DNA from: Bacteroidales bacterium
GTDB taxonomy: Bacteria; Bacteroidota; Bacteroidia; Bacteroidales; Bacteroidaceae
DNA length: 12,152 nt
Assembly (NCBI GenBank): GCA_004555425.1
Contig: SFID01000079.1
Location: 1 to 12,152 of the forward strand
Direction of reading: 5' to 3'
The notes beneath the pieces are model-generated. The model had not been told where the DNA came from and searched no databases. It saw nothing but the letters and a program-made list of their open reading frames with translations. A program made the translations under genes and the position numbers. The stretch's first letter is position 1, and each line of letters begins with the position of its first letter. This document shows positions 6,450 to 12,152 of the stretch, in pieces.

Positions 6450-8471
6450 TTACCAAACGTCGAGGCGATTCTTCTTGGGCACAAACATGGGCGACTTCTT
6501 CGTCACATGGAAGGCTTCGTACCAAGCATCGATGTGGGGAAGCGCACCGTTGACGCGCCAGCGGCCGTTGGAGTGCGGGTCAATCTTGTTGAGTTGGCGC
6601 AGTTGCGGTTCGCGGATATGGTGGGCCCACAGCAGGGCATAACTCAGGAAGAAGCGTTGCTCGGGGGTGTAGCCGTCCACAGTGCCGAGGGGCTGCTGCT
6701 TCATGGCATTCTGGAGGGCCTGATAGGAAATCATCAGTCCGCCGTGGTCGGCAATGTTCTCGCCGAGGGTCAGCGAGCCGTTGGCAAACATACCTGGCAG
6801 CACCTCAATCTTGTCGAAGTAGTCCTGCATCACCTTGGTGCGCGCGGCAAACTGCTTGGCATCGGCCTCGGTCCACCAGTTGCGCAGGTTGCCTTCTTTG
6901 TCAAACTGGCTGCCCTTGTCATCGAATCCGTGGGTCATCTCGTGGCCTATCACCACACCGATAGCACCGTAGTTACAGGCGTCGTCGGCCTCGGCATTGA
7001 AGAAGGGCGGCTGGAGGATACCCGCGGGGAAGCAGATTTCGTTGGTTGTGGGGTTGTAATAGGCGTTGATGGTCTGCGGGGTCATGAGCCATTCGTCGCG
7101 ATCGACGGGTTTGTTGACGCGCGATTCAATGTGGTGGCGGTTGCGGAAGCGGCTGGCGCGCACCATATTCTCATAGTACGACAGGCTCTCGTCAATGTCG
7201 AGGGCGGAATAGTCCATCCACTTGTCGGGATAGCCAATCTTGACGTAGAAGGTGCTGAGTTTATCGTGGGCAAGGCGCTTGGTCTCGTCGCTCATCCATT
7301 TCTGTGCATCGATGCGCTGGCCGAGGGCAGTCTGCAGGTTGCGCACGAGTTGTTCCATGCGCTGCTTGGACGATTCGGGGAAGTATTTCTCCACGTACAT
7401 CTTGCCCACAGCCATGCCCAGCGCGCCTTCAACGGCCGAAAGGGCACGCTTCCAGCGCGGGCGGTCCTGTTCGGCACCGCTCATCGTGTGGTTGTAGAAC
7501 TCGAAGGCGAGGGCGCGAAAATCATCGCTGAGATAATTGGCCGCGTCGTCCATTACCTTAAACGCCAAGTAGGACTTGAGGTCTTCGAGGGACTCTTCGG
7601 CGAGAATCTTCTCGACCTCGTGAATCGGCTCGGGCTGATCCACGCTCACCTCTTCCACAGCGGGGACGCCATTGACGAGGAAGAGGGTGCTCCAGTCTAT
7701 ACCGGGATAGTCGTTGAGCAGTTGGGCGTAGGTCATCTTGTGATAGTTGGCCTCGGGTTCGCGCAACTGGGTCGGCGTATAGTGAGTGCGGGCAATGCGG
7801 GTCTCTATTTTGAGCACGCCCTCCATCATGGCGGTGGCCTCTGCCTCGCTGTGGCCTACCAAGAGGAAGAGGCCCTTCACGTACTGGCGATAGGCGTTGC
7901 GGATGCGGGTGGTCTGCTCGTCGTTCTCCAGGTAGTAGTCGCGGTTGCTCATGGAGAGGCCGCCCTGACCGATTTGCATAAGGTTCATCTTGGAGTTCTT
8001 GAGGTCGGCCCCGCAGTACATGCCAAAGAAGGTACCCACGCCCATCTCGCTGAGGCGGGCTGCCTGATACTGGATGTCGGTGCGCGTCTTAATCTGGCCA
8101 ATCTGTTGGAGCAGGGGCTGGATGGGCTGATGGCCGAGGGCGTTGCGGCGCGTGCTATCCATAGCCAGGCGATAGAGGCTGCCAATCTTCTGCTGGAGCG
8201 AGCCTTGCGGATGACGCTCGTTGGCAAGACCTTCGATGAGTTCGCGCAACTGGCGCTGGTTGGTGGCCGTCAGCGCATCAAACTGGGAGTAACGGGAGTA
8301 TTCAGCGGTCATAGGATGGGCTTTCTTCCATCCGCCGACGGCATACTCGAAGAAGTCTTTCGTAGGATCGACCGAAGGGTCGAGGTTGGCCTTGTCAATA
8401 CCCAGCAAAGGGGCTTGGGCGAAGGCACTGCTGGCGGCAAAGGCCAGCACGGGGAGGATTTGCTTTATCAT
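6450..8471 (-). CDS. pepO: PepO-type M13 (neprilysin family) zinc metallopeptidase, secreted
   Basis: The 673-aa product begins with a signal peptide: Lys 3, a hydrophobic core and a probable cleavage site in SAFA-QA near residue 19. The M13 N-terminal domain spans about 30-410 and the catalytic domain about 465-673. Landmarks are the substrate-binding NAYYNP (469-474), the zinc site HEMTH (510-514), the third zinc ligand in GENIAD (Glu 571, Asp 575), and a C-terminal DPHSNGRWRVNG (His 633, Arg 639) matching the neprilysin substrate-binding His and Arg. The end, RLDVW, is close to the usual family terminus, so the protein is complete. It would cleave oligopeptides in the periplasm or outside the cell. 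No lipobox cysteine is seen. It lies 57 bases after the ABC-F gene and 10 before metA, so pepO and metA are probably cotranscribed. Confidence 0.95.
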   Translation of the reverse strand: MIKQILPVLAFAASSAFAQAPLLGIDKANLDPSVDPTKDFFEYAVGGWKKAHPMTAEYSRYSQFDALTATNQRQLRELIEGLANERHPQGSLQQKIGSLYRLAMDSTRRNALGHQPIQPLLQQIGQIKTRTDIQYQAARLSEMGVGTFFGMYCGADLKNSKMNLMQIGQGGLSMSNRDYYLENDEQTTRIRNAYRQYVKGLFLLVGHSEAEATAMMEGVLKIETRIARTHYTPTQLREPEANYHKMTYAQLLNDYPGIDWSTLFLVNGVPAVEEVSVDQPEPIHEVEKILAEESLEDLKSYLAFKVMDDAANYLSDDFRALAFEFYNHTMSGAEQDRPRWKRALSAVEGALGMAVGKMYVEKYFPESSKQRMEQLVRNLQTALGQRIDAQKWMSDETKRLAHDKLSTFYVKIGYPDKWMDYSALDIDESLSYYENMVRASRFRNRHHIESRVNKPVDRDEWLMTPQTINAYYNPTTNEICFPAGILQPPFFNAEADDACNYGAIGVVIGHEMTHGFDDKGSQFDKEGNLRNWWTEADAKQFAARTKVMQDYFDKIEVLPGMFANGSLTLGENIADHGGLMISYQALQNAMKQQPLGTVDGYTPEQRFFLSYALLWAHHIREPQLRQLNKIDPHSNGRWRVNGALPHIDAWYEAFHVTKKSPMFVPKKNRLDVW

Positions 8472-8487
8472 AATTCGTTGGTTGTTG

Positions 8488-8499
8488 CTTATATATAAG
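8488..8499. promoter_or_regulatory. 12-bp AT-rich palindrome upstream of pepO
   Basis: CTTATATATAAG is a perfect palindrome 17 bases before the pepO start codon, in the 57-base gap after the ABC-F gene. It could be an operator or part of a promoter. No TAnnTTTG match is present in the gap, so its role is unknown. Confidence 0.35.
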
Positions 8500-8528
8500 G
8501 AGTAAGTGCAATGACTATCGCAGCCTGC

Positions 8529-10472
8529 CTATTCGGAGAGCGCGGCCAATTCTTCCTCGGCCATCATCCACTCCTCTTCGGCGGCAGCCAGTTGCTTCTG
8601 CACGTCGGCATATTGCGCAAAAAGGTCGGCGTTGTTGCCGTTATCGGGCGTGGCCAGCAGGGCTTCGATGTCGGCCTTCTGCTGTTCGAGGCGCGTGACG
8701 AGTTGTTCCTTTTCGGCCACGGCGCGCTCGGCCTTGCGGATGATTTTGGCGCGCTCCTTCTGCTGCTCGTAGGAGAGTTTGCCCGCACTCTTGGCGGCAG
8801 GTTCTTCGGCAGAAGGCTTGGACGGAGCGGCTTCGCTCTTGGCCAGATGGAGTTCGTCGAGCGATTCGATGTCCTTCTTGTGCAGGAAATCGTAGATGCC
8901 GCCCAGATGTTCGCGCACCTGTCCACCGCCAAATTCGTACACCTTGTCCACCAATCCGTCCAGGAACTCGCGGTCGTGGCTGACGAGAATCACTGTGCCG
9001 TCGAACGCCTGAATGGCTTCCTTGAGCACGTCCTTGGTACGCATATCGAGGTGGTTGGTCGGCTCGTCGAGAATCAGGAAGTTGACGGGCTCGAGCAGAA
9101 GTTTTATCATGGCCAGTCGGCTGCGCTCGCCGCCGCTCAGCACCTTGACCTTCTTGTCGGAGGCTTCGCCGCCAAACATGAAAGCGCCGAGGATGTCGCG
9201 AATCTTCAGGCGGATGTCGCCCGTGGCCACGCGGTCGATGGTGTCGAAAACGGTGAGATTCTCGTCCAACAACTGCGCCTGGTTCTGGGCATAGTAGCCT
9301 ATCTCTACGTTGTGGCCGAGTTGCAGGCGGCCGCCGTGGTCAATTTCCCGCATGATGCACTTGACGAGGGTGGACTTGCCTGCGCCGTTCTTGCCGACGA
9401 AGGCCACTTTCTCGCCGCGCTTGATGGTGAGGTTTACATCGTGAAACACACAATGCGCGCCGTAGTCCTTGCGCAGGTCTTCGCAGATGACAGGATAGTC
9501 GCCCGAACGCGAACAGGGCGGAAACTTCAGGTGGAGCGAGGCTGTATCTATCTCGTCCACTTCGATGGGCACCATTTTCTCCAACTGCTTGATGCGGCTC
9601 TGCACCTGCACGGCCTTGGTGGGTTTGTAGCGGAAGCGTTCGATGAAGTCGCGGATGTCGGCCATCTCCTTCTGCTGGTTCTCGTAGGCCCGCAGTTGCT
9701 GTTCGCGACGCTCGGCGCGCAGGCGCACAAACTCGTCGTACTTCACCTTGTAGTCTGTAATCTTGCCGCAGGAGATTTCGAGGGTGCGGTTGGTCACGTT
9801 ATTGATAAAGGCGCGGTCGTGGCTGACCAGCACCACACTGCTACCGCTGCGCGCCAGGAATTGCTCGAGCCAGCGGATGCTCTCTATGTCGAGGTGGTTG
9901 GTCGGTTCGTCCAGCAGCAGCACATCGGGGCGGCGCAGGAGGAGTTTAGCCAATTCGATGCGCATACGCCAACCGCCCGAGAACTCGCGCGTAGGGCGGT
10001 CCCAGTCTGTGCGCTCAAAACCCAGACCCAGCAACGTGCGCTCCATCTCGGCGCGGTAGTTCATACCGCCCATCATACTGAAACGCTCGCTCTCGTGGGT
10101 AAACCGCTCAACCAGCGCCATGTATTCGGCAGATTCGTAGTCGGTGCGCTGGGCCAGTTCGTCGTTCAAACGGGCTATCTCGTCCTGCAAGTCGCTGATA
10201 TGGGCGAAGGCGGTTTCGGTCTCTTCGATGACGGTATGCTCGTCCTGCAGCACCATCACCTGGGGCAAGTAACCGATGGTGGTCTCGCGAGGGGTGGAAA
10301 CCGTGCCGCTTGTGGGTTGCTGCAGACCAGCGAGTATTTTCAGGAGCGTACTCTTGCCAGCACCATTCTTTCCGACCAGGGCTATACGGTCCTTGGGATT
10401 CACCACAAAGGACACGCCCTGAAAGAGGGGGCGTGCCGCAAATTCCACACTCAGATTATCTACACTAATCAT
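8529..10472 (-). CDS. ABC-F family ATPase, Uup-like with C-terminal coiled coil
   Basis: The 647-aa product has two ATP-binding cassettes and no membrane segment, which is diagnostic of soluble ABC-F proteins. Cassette 1: Walker A GKNGAGKST (34-42), signature FSGGW (164-168), Walker B with DEPTNHLD (188-195) and SHDR (217-220). The inter-domain linker rich in charged residues covers about 240-300. Cassette 2: Walker A at 360-368, LSGGE (445-449), DEPTNHLD (469-476) and SHDR (498-501). Residues about 565-645 form a charged coiled coil as in Uup. Family members bind the ribosomal E site or act in DNA and translation stress; some give antibiotic resistance, but the Uup/EttA-like housekeeping type is more likely here. 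ATG 10472 opens directly on the cassette (MISVDNLSVEF). The gene follows the mutarotase gene by 104 bases, with no obvious promoter match in the gap. Confidence 0.93.
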   Translation of the reverse strand: MISVDNLSVEFAARPLFQGVSFVVNPKDRIALVGKNGAGKSTLLKILAGLQQPTSGTVSTPRETTIGYLPQVMVLQDEHTVIEETETAFAHISDLQDEIARLNDELAQRTDYESAEYMALVERFTHESERFSMMGGMNYRAEMERTLLGLGFERTDWDRPTREFSGGWRMRIELAKLLLRRPDVLLLDEPTNHLDIESIRWLEQFLARSGSSVVLVSHDRAFINNVTNRTLEISCGKITDYKVKYDEFVRLRAERREQQLRAYENQQKEMADIRDFIERFRYKPTKAVQVQSRIKQLEKMVPIEVDEIDTASLHLKFPPCSRSGDYPVICEDLRKDYGAHCVFHDVNLTIKRGEKVAFVGKNGAGKSTLVKCIMREIDHGGRLQLGHNVEIGYYAQNQAQLLDENLTVFDTIDRVATGDIRLKIRDILGAFMFGGEASDKKVKVLSGGERSRLAMIKLLLEPVNFLILDEPTNHLDMRTKDVLKEAIQAFDGTVILVSHDREFLDGLVDKVYEFGGGQVREHLGGIYDFLHKKDIESLDELHLAKSEAAPSKPSAEEPAAKSAGKLSYEQQKERAKIIRKAERAVAEKEQLVTRLEQQKADIEALLATPDNGNNADLFAQYADVQKQLAAAEEEWMMAEEELAALSE

Positions 10473-10576
10473 GCAATAGTGTTTGTGTAATTATTTGATT
10501 TTCTCCGATTTTTTTATCCAGTATCTACTACGATGCTGCTTCACGTCTGGCTTCCGCAATACCGACCTGAGAACTC

Positions 10577-10969
10577 CTAGTACAGATGAAACATACGCTC
10601 CATCGGTTGCCACTTCTCGGCAGACGTCATGCCAGCCCGCACCAACTGAAACTCGGCCATATAGTCTTCCCACTCGGCCTGCCGGGGAAGGGTGGCCAGT
10701 CGGGCCATTGCCGTTTCCCAATCAAAATCGGCGGGCGTCTCCACAATCATCACCAGTCGTGTGCCAAGGATATAGATTTCCATTTCAAGGATGCCGACCT
10801 CACGGATGCCCGCAAGTATCTCGGGCCAAACGTGCGCCGCACTATGGCGACGGCGATATTCGGCAATGAGTTCGGGATTGTCGCGCAGGTCAAGGGTCTG
10901 GCAATATCGCTTCACGGGCCCGCTGTACTGCTGTTGGCGATAGCCCGTCTGGGTGGTTTCTTGCGTCAT
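10577..10969 (-). CDS. L-rhamnose mutarotase family protein (RhaM/YiiL)
   Basis: The 130-aa product matches the RhaM/YiiL (DUF718) family over most of its length. RYCQTLDLRDNPELIAEYRR (21-40) corresponds to the first strand and helix, and RRHSAAHVWPEI carries the expected active-site His and the VWPE motif. MEIYILGTRLVMIVET is the central beta strand pair, EWEDYMAEFQ matches the W-x-x-YM motif, and PMERMFHL is the usual end. These enzymes interconvert the alpha and beta anomers of L-rhamnose, or in relatives L-fucose, in the cytoplasm. The N-terminal 20 residues (Gln- and Thr-rich) extend beyond the usual start near position 20, so a later start is possible, but no other Met lies before the domain. 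No other rhamnose or fucose gene is in the window, so the exact sugar cannot be inferred. It is the first gene of the minus-strand set. Confidence 0.9.
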   Translation of the reverse strand: MTQETTQTGYRQQQYSGPVKRYCQTLDLRDNPELIAEYRRRHSAAHVWPEILAGIREVGILEMEIYILGTRLVMIVETPADFDWETAMARLATLPRQAEWEDYMAEFQLVRAGMTSAEKWQPMERMFHLY

Positions 10970-11002
10970 ATAATATATAGGAGTCTAAAAGAATAGGGTC
11001 TG

Positions 11003-11010
11003 CAAAATTA
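11003..11010 (-). promoter_or_regulatory. -7 element of the mutarotase promoter
   Basis: On the minus strand TAATTTTG matches TAnnTTTG exactly, 33 bases before the mutarotase ATG. Transcription would start near 10996, leaving a leader of about 25 bases. No good TTTG sits 19-20 bases further upstream, so the -33 element is weak or absent. Confidence 0.55.
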
Positions 11011-11064
11011 CGAAATATTCGCGTACCCCACGCACCGCCCCTGGGTTTTTCGTGCGGACTATTC

Positions 11065-11088
11065 GAAGAAGCTGTTGAAGAAGCTGTT
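11065..11088 (+). repeat. Tandem 12-bp repeat, two copies
   Basis: GAAGAAGCTGTT occurs twice without a gap (11065-11076 and 11077-11088). It lies upstream of the mutarotase promoter and is not in a convincing gene. Confidence 0.85.
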
Positions 11089-11112
11089 GGATTGGGAATA
11101 ATTTATGGTAGG

Positions 11113-11169
11113 GTTTTCGCACCTTTCTGAGAAATTCAGAAGACCGTTTTCGCACCTTTCTGAGAAATT
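11113..11169. repeat. 24-bp direct repeat with 33-base period
   Basis: The same 24 bases occur at 11113-11136 and 11146-11169, beginning GTTTTCGCACC and ending with the short palindrome TTTCTGAGAAA plus TT. The 33-base period keeps the frame, so a minus-strand frame (11317 to 10985) reads FLRKVRK twice. That frame runs across the mutarotase promoter and has no family resemblance, so I treat this as noncoding repeat DNA. Confidence 0.85.
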
Positions 11170-11321
11170 GGGCAAGAAGAAGCCAAACAGAATCTATACT
11201 ATGTCCCTTTTCTGTAGGCGGTTTTTGGGGTTGTGAAATACTAAGGTCTGGGTGTTGATTCTCATTGATGAGTAGCGTACCGCACGTTGCTCGTGTGAGT
11301 AATGGGTTCGTTCTCATTGAA

Positions 11322-11458
11322 AAGGCAATATATCGAACGTTGCTAGCAACGTGTGGCCCAGCGGTTTATAGGTTTTCATATTGATTGATGATACAAACAC
11401 AGAATTATACCTTTTTTACTGGGCCACTCGTTTCTAGCAACGTGCGGTACATTGCCTT
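11322..11458. repeat. 137-bp imperfect inverted-repeat element, MITE-like
   Basis: The arms 11322-11361 and 11419-11458 are complementary at about 35 of 40 positions, with a 57-base AT-rich spacer. Both ends begin AAGGCAAT when read inward. The left arm contains the perfect 16-bp palindrome ACGTTGCTAGCAACGT (11337-11352). Partial copies of the arm lie at 11278-11292 (GTACCGCACGTTGCT) and 12086-12107 (GCAACGTGTGG...CGGTTT). No transposase gene is in the window and no target-site duplication is clear. Confidence 0.75.
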
Positions 11459-11482
11459 AACAAACACCAACCAACATTTGAG

Positions 11483-11518
11483 ACTAATTTATAGAACCTA
11501 CCTTATAAAACCTACCTA
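11483..11518. repeat. Dispersed repeat copy plus 14-bp tandem pair
   Basis: ACTAATTTATAGAACC (11483-11498) repeats 1423-1438, and AATTTATAGAACCTACCTT (11486-11504) is the exact reverse complement of 1396-1414. Within it, ATAGAACCTACCTT (11491-11504) is followed directly by ATAAAACCTACCTA (11505-11518), a tandem pair matching at 12 of 14 positions. Confidence 0.85.
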
Positions 11519-11699
11519 TAGCGAATCAACGCTATCGAGCTAGCAGCCGTAAGGCTGCGTTGAAACCAGGGGACGAAGTCCCCGAATGAAACTAGGAAGC
11601 CACAGGCTTCCGTTGAAACTAGGCTGCAAAGCAGCCGTTGAAACTAAGGTCGCGCAGCGACCGACACGAGGCAGAGGGAGCGCAGCGACCGCGCCTCGT
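11518..11699. repeat. Array of hairpins with variable stems and a constant linker
   Basis: Successive perfect hairpins are: ATAGCG/CGCTAT (11518-11535, loop AATCAA); GCAGCC/GGCTGC (11543-11558, loop GTAA); GGGGAC/GTCCCC (11569-11583, loop GAA); GGAAGCC/GGCTTCC (11595-11611, loop ACA); GGCTGC/GCAGCC (11622-11636, loop AAA); GGTCGC/GCGACC (11648-11662, loop GCA); and ACGAGGC/GCCTCGT (11666-11699, 20-base loop). Linkers after hairpins 2 to 5 are GTTGAAACCA, GAATGAAACTA, GTTGAAACTA and GTTGAAACTA. The unit is about 25-27 bases. Twelve bases of hairpin 6 (GCGCAGCGACCG) are repeated inside the last loop (11680-11691). The linker recalls the end of some CRISPR repeats, but the units are far too short and self-complementary for a CRISPR array. 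Confidence 0.92.
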
Positions 11700-11741
11700 A
11701 ATATAACACATCCGCGACCCGAGGTTGTGCAAAACTCGTCT

Positions 11742-11792
11742 TTTAACATTTCATAGATTGTTGCGAAATGTTAAAGCGATTTGCATTTCGCA
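11742..11792. promoter_or_regulatory. Overlapping inverted repeats around a promoter, possible operator
   Basis: TTTAACATTTC (11742-11752) pairs with GAAATGTTAAA (11765-11775). The second arm also belongs to TGCGAAATG (11762-11770), which pairs with CATTTCGCA (11784-11792). The two pairings exclude each other. The shared core CATTTC occurs three times in alternating orientation, 18-19 bases apart, and the last copy adjoins the -33 element at 11780-11783. This suggests an operator for a dimeric repressor; because it lies upstream of the start site, an RNA switch is less likely. Confidence 0.5.
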
Positions 11793-11811
11793 GAAAAATA
11801 TATTATCTTTG
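11780..11811 (+). promoter_or_regulatory. Consensus Bacteroidetes promoter
   Basis: TTTG (11780-11783), 20 bases, then TATCTTTG (11804-11811) fit the Bacteroidetes consensus TTTG-N19/20-TAnnTTTG exactly. The predicted start is near 11818. It is the best promoter match in the window. Confidence 0.75.
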
Positions 11812-11819
11812 TACTAGCG

Positions 11820-11863
11820 AAGAGGAAAGAGCCCGAAACACGGGGTTCTTTCCTCTTTTTTTT
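11820..11863 (+). terminator. Strong rho-independent terminator at the start of the transcript
   Basis: Bases 11820-11834 pair with 11843-11857 (15 bp with one G-T pair; core AGAGGAAAGA with TCTTTCCTCT), around an 8-base loop, and eight T residues follow (11856-11863). With a start near 11818 the RNA would be about 45 bases and consist almost only of this hairpin. It is either an attenuator for a gene beyond the window or the end of a very short RNA. Confidence 0.85.
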
Positions 11864-12152
11864 GCCCATTATAAAGGAAAAAATACATCGGAAGTTGGAA
11901 ATTCTATATGCTTTTGCGGATTTTCTAAATGCTTTAGCGGAAATTTTCTTGGCTTTATCGGTGCGCGAATTGACGATATAGAGATTTTTTCGCGGCAGAA
12001 AATATAAAAGATATTAAAAGTTTTTGAGCGAAAAAATTCGGATTTAACATTTTGGGTAACTACTCAGGTCGTTCTAGATTGCGAGGCAACGTGTGGACCT
12101 TCGGTTTGCGGTATTTATTTTAACACGAATCATACGAATCTTTCTAATTGCG
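11864..12152. other. AT-rich tail with no convincing gene
   Basis: This stretch is about one-third GC and has no frame with family resemblance. A short frame (11781-11981) crosses the promoter and the terminator and is dismissed. It contains three imperfect 21-base repeats: ATGCTTTTGCGG (11908-11919), ATGCTTTAGCGG (11929-11940) and TTGGCTTTATCGG (11949-11961). Near the end, 12086-12107 repeats part of the 137-bp element (GCAACGTGTGG). Confidence 0.5.

Noticed and set aside
6438..8498. A 686-codon plus-strand frame opposite pepO
   Set aside because: It is in antisense register with pepO and rich in Val, His, Ala and Gly as expected of such a shadow; pepO has all the M13 motifs.
8511..10490. 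A 659-codon plus-strand frame opposite the ABC-F gene
   Set aside because: It has the same antisense-register effect; the ABC-F frame carries both Walker A sites and both signature motifs.
10985..11317. A 110-aa minus-strand frame with repeated FLRKVRK
   Set aside because: It runs across the predicted mutarotase promoter, has no recognisable domain, and its repeat is explained by the 33-base DNA repeat.
11518..11699. CRISPR array, because GTTGAAAC resembles the end of some CRISPR repeats
   Set aside because: Units are only about 25-27 bases, the segments between linkers are themselves palindromes, and no cas gene is present.
11540..11749. A 69-aa minus-strand frame over the hairpin array
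   Set aside because: Its sequence simply reads out the palindromic hairpins and shows no protein-like conservation.
11768..12007. 79-aa and 66-aa plus-strand frames near the end of the window
   Set aside because: Both start upstream of or within the consensus promoter and run through its terminator hairpin, so they could not be read from it.

Overview
The window looks like a chromosomal segment from a Bacteroidales bacterium, plausibly Prevotella-like. Four things suggest this: promoter-like matches to the Bacteroidetes consensus (TTTG, about 19-20 bases, TAnnTTTG); genes without clear Shine-Dalgarno sites; MetA, PepO and L-rhamnose mutarotase proteins of the kind common in gut Bacteroidales; and strong GC-rich codon bias in the core genes. 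The genus is inference, since no rRNA or tRNA gene is present to settle it.

Positions 1-1396 (+) hold a toxin-antitoxin operon of the split HipBST type: the 3' end of a HipB-like HTH gene, a 108-aa HipS-like gene (the HipA N-terminal subdomain alone) and a HipT-like kinase of 312 aa. It is visibly lower in GC than the genes that follow. Positions 1397-1693 are the intergenic region where the two gene sets converge. It holds a 13-bp inverted repeat, a promoter-like element followed about 90 bases later by a strong terminator, and a G-rich tract.

Positions 1694-10969 carry five minus-strand genes, in transcription order: L-rhamnose mutarotase, ABC-F ATPase, PepO-type M13 metallopeptidase, MetA homoserine acyltransferase, and a 1187-aa PD-(D/E)XK nuclease plus superfamily 1 helicase. 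The gaps are 104, 57, 10 and 285 bases; only pepO-metA are close enough to make cotranscription very likely. The 285-base gap before the helicase holds four tandem copies of a 22-bp palindromic unit.

Positions 10970-12152 contain no convincing gene but much structure: short direct repeats, a 137-bp imperfect inverted-repeat element built around a perfect 16-bp palindrome, a repeat shared with the 3' end of the hip operon, a compact array of hairpins whose stems differ while the linker (GTTGAAACTA) stays nearly constant, and a consensus promoter that fires almost directly into a strong intrinsic terminator.

The genes do not form one obvious pathway. The minus-strand cluster mixes housekeeping functions (sugar mutarotation, a ribosome-associated ATPase, a secreted protease, methionine synthesis, DNA processing). 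The parts most worth following up are the hairpin array and the 14-bp tandem duplication between hipS and hipT, where loss of one copy would fuse the two into a HipA-like protein.
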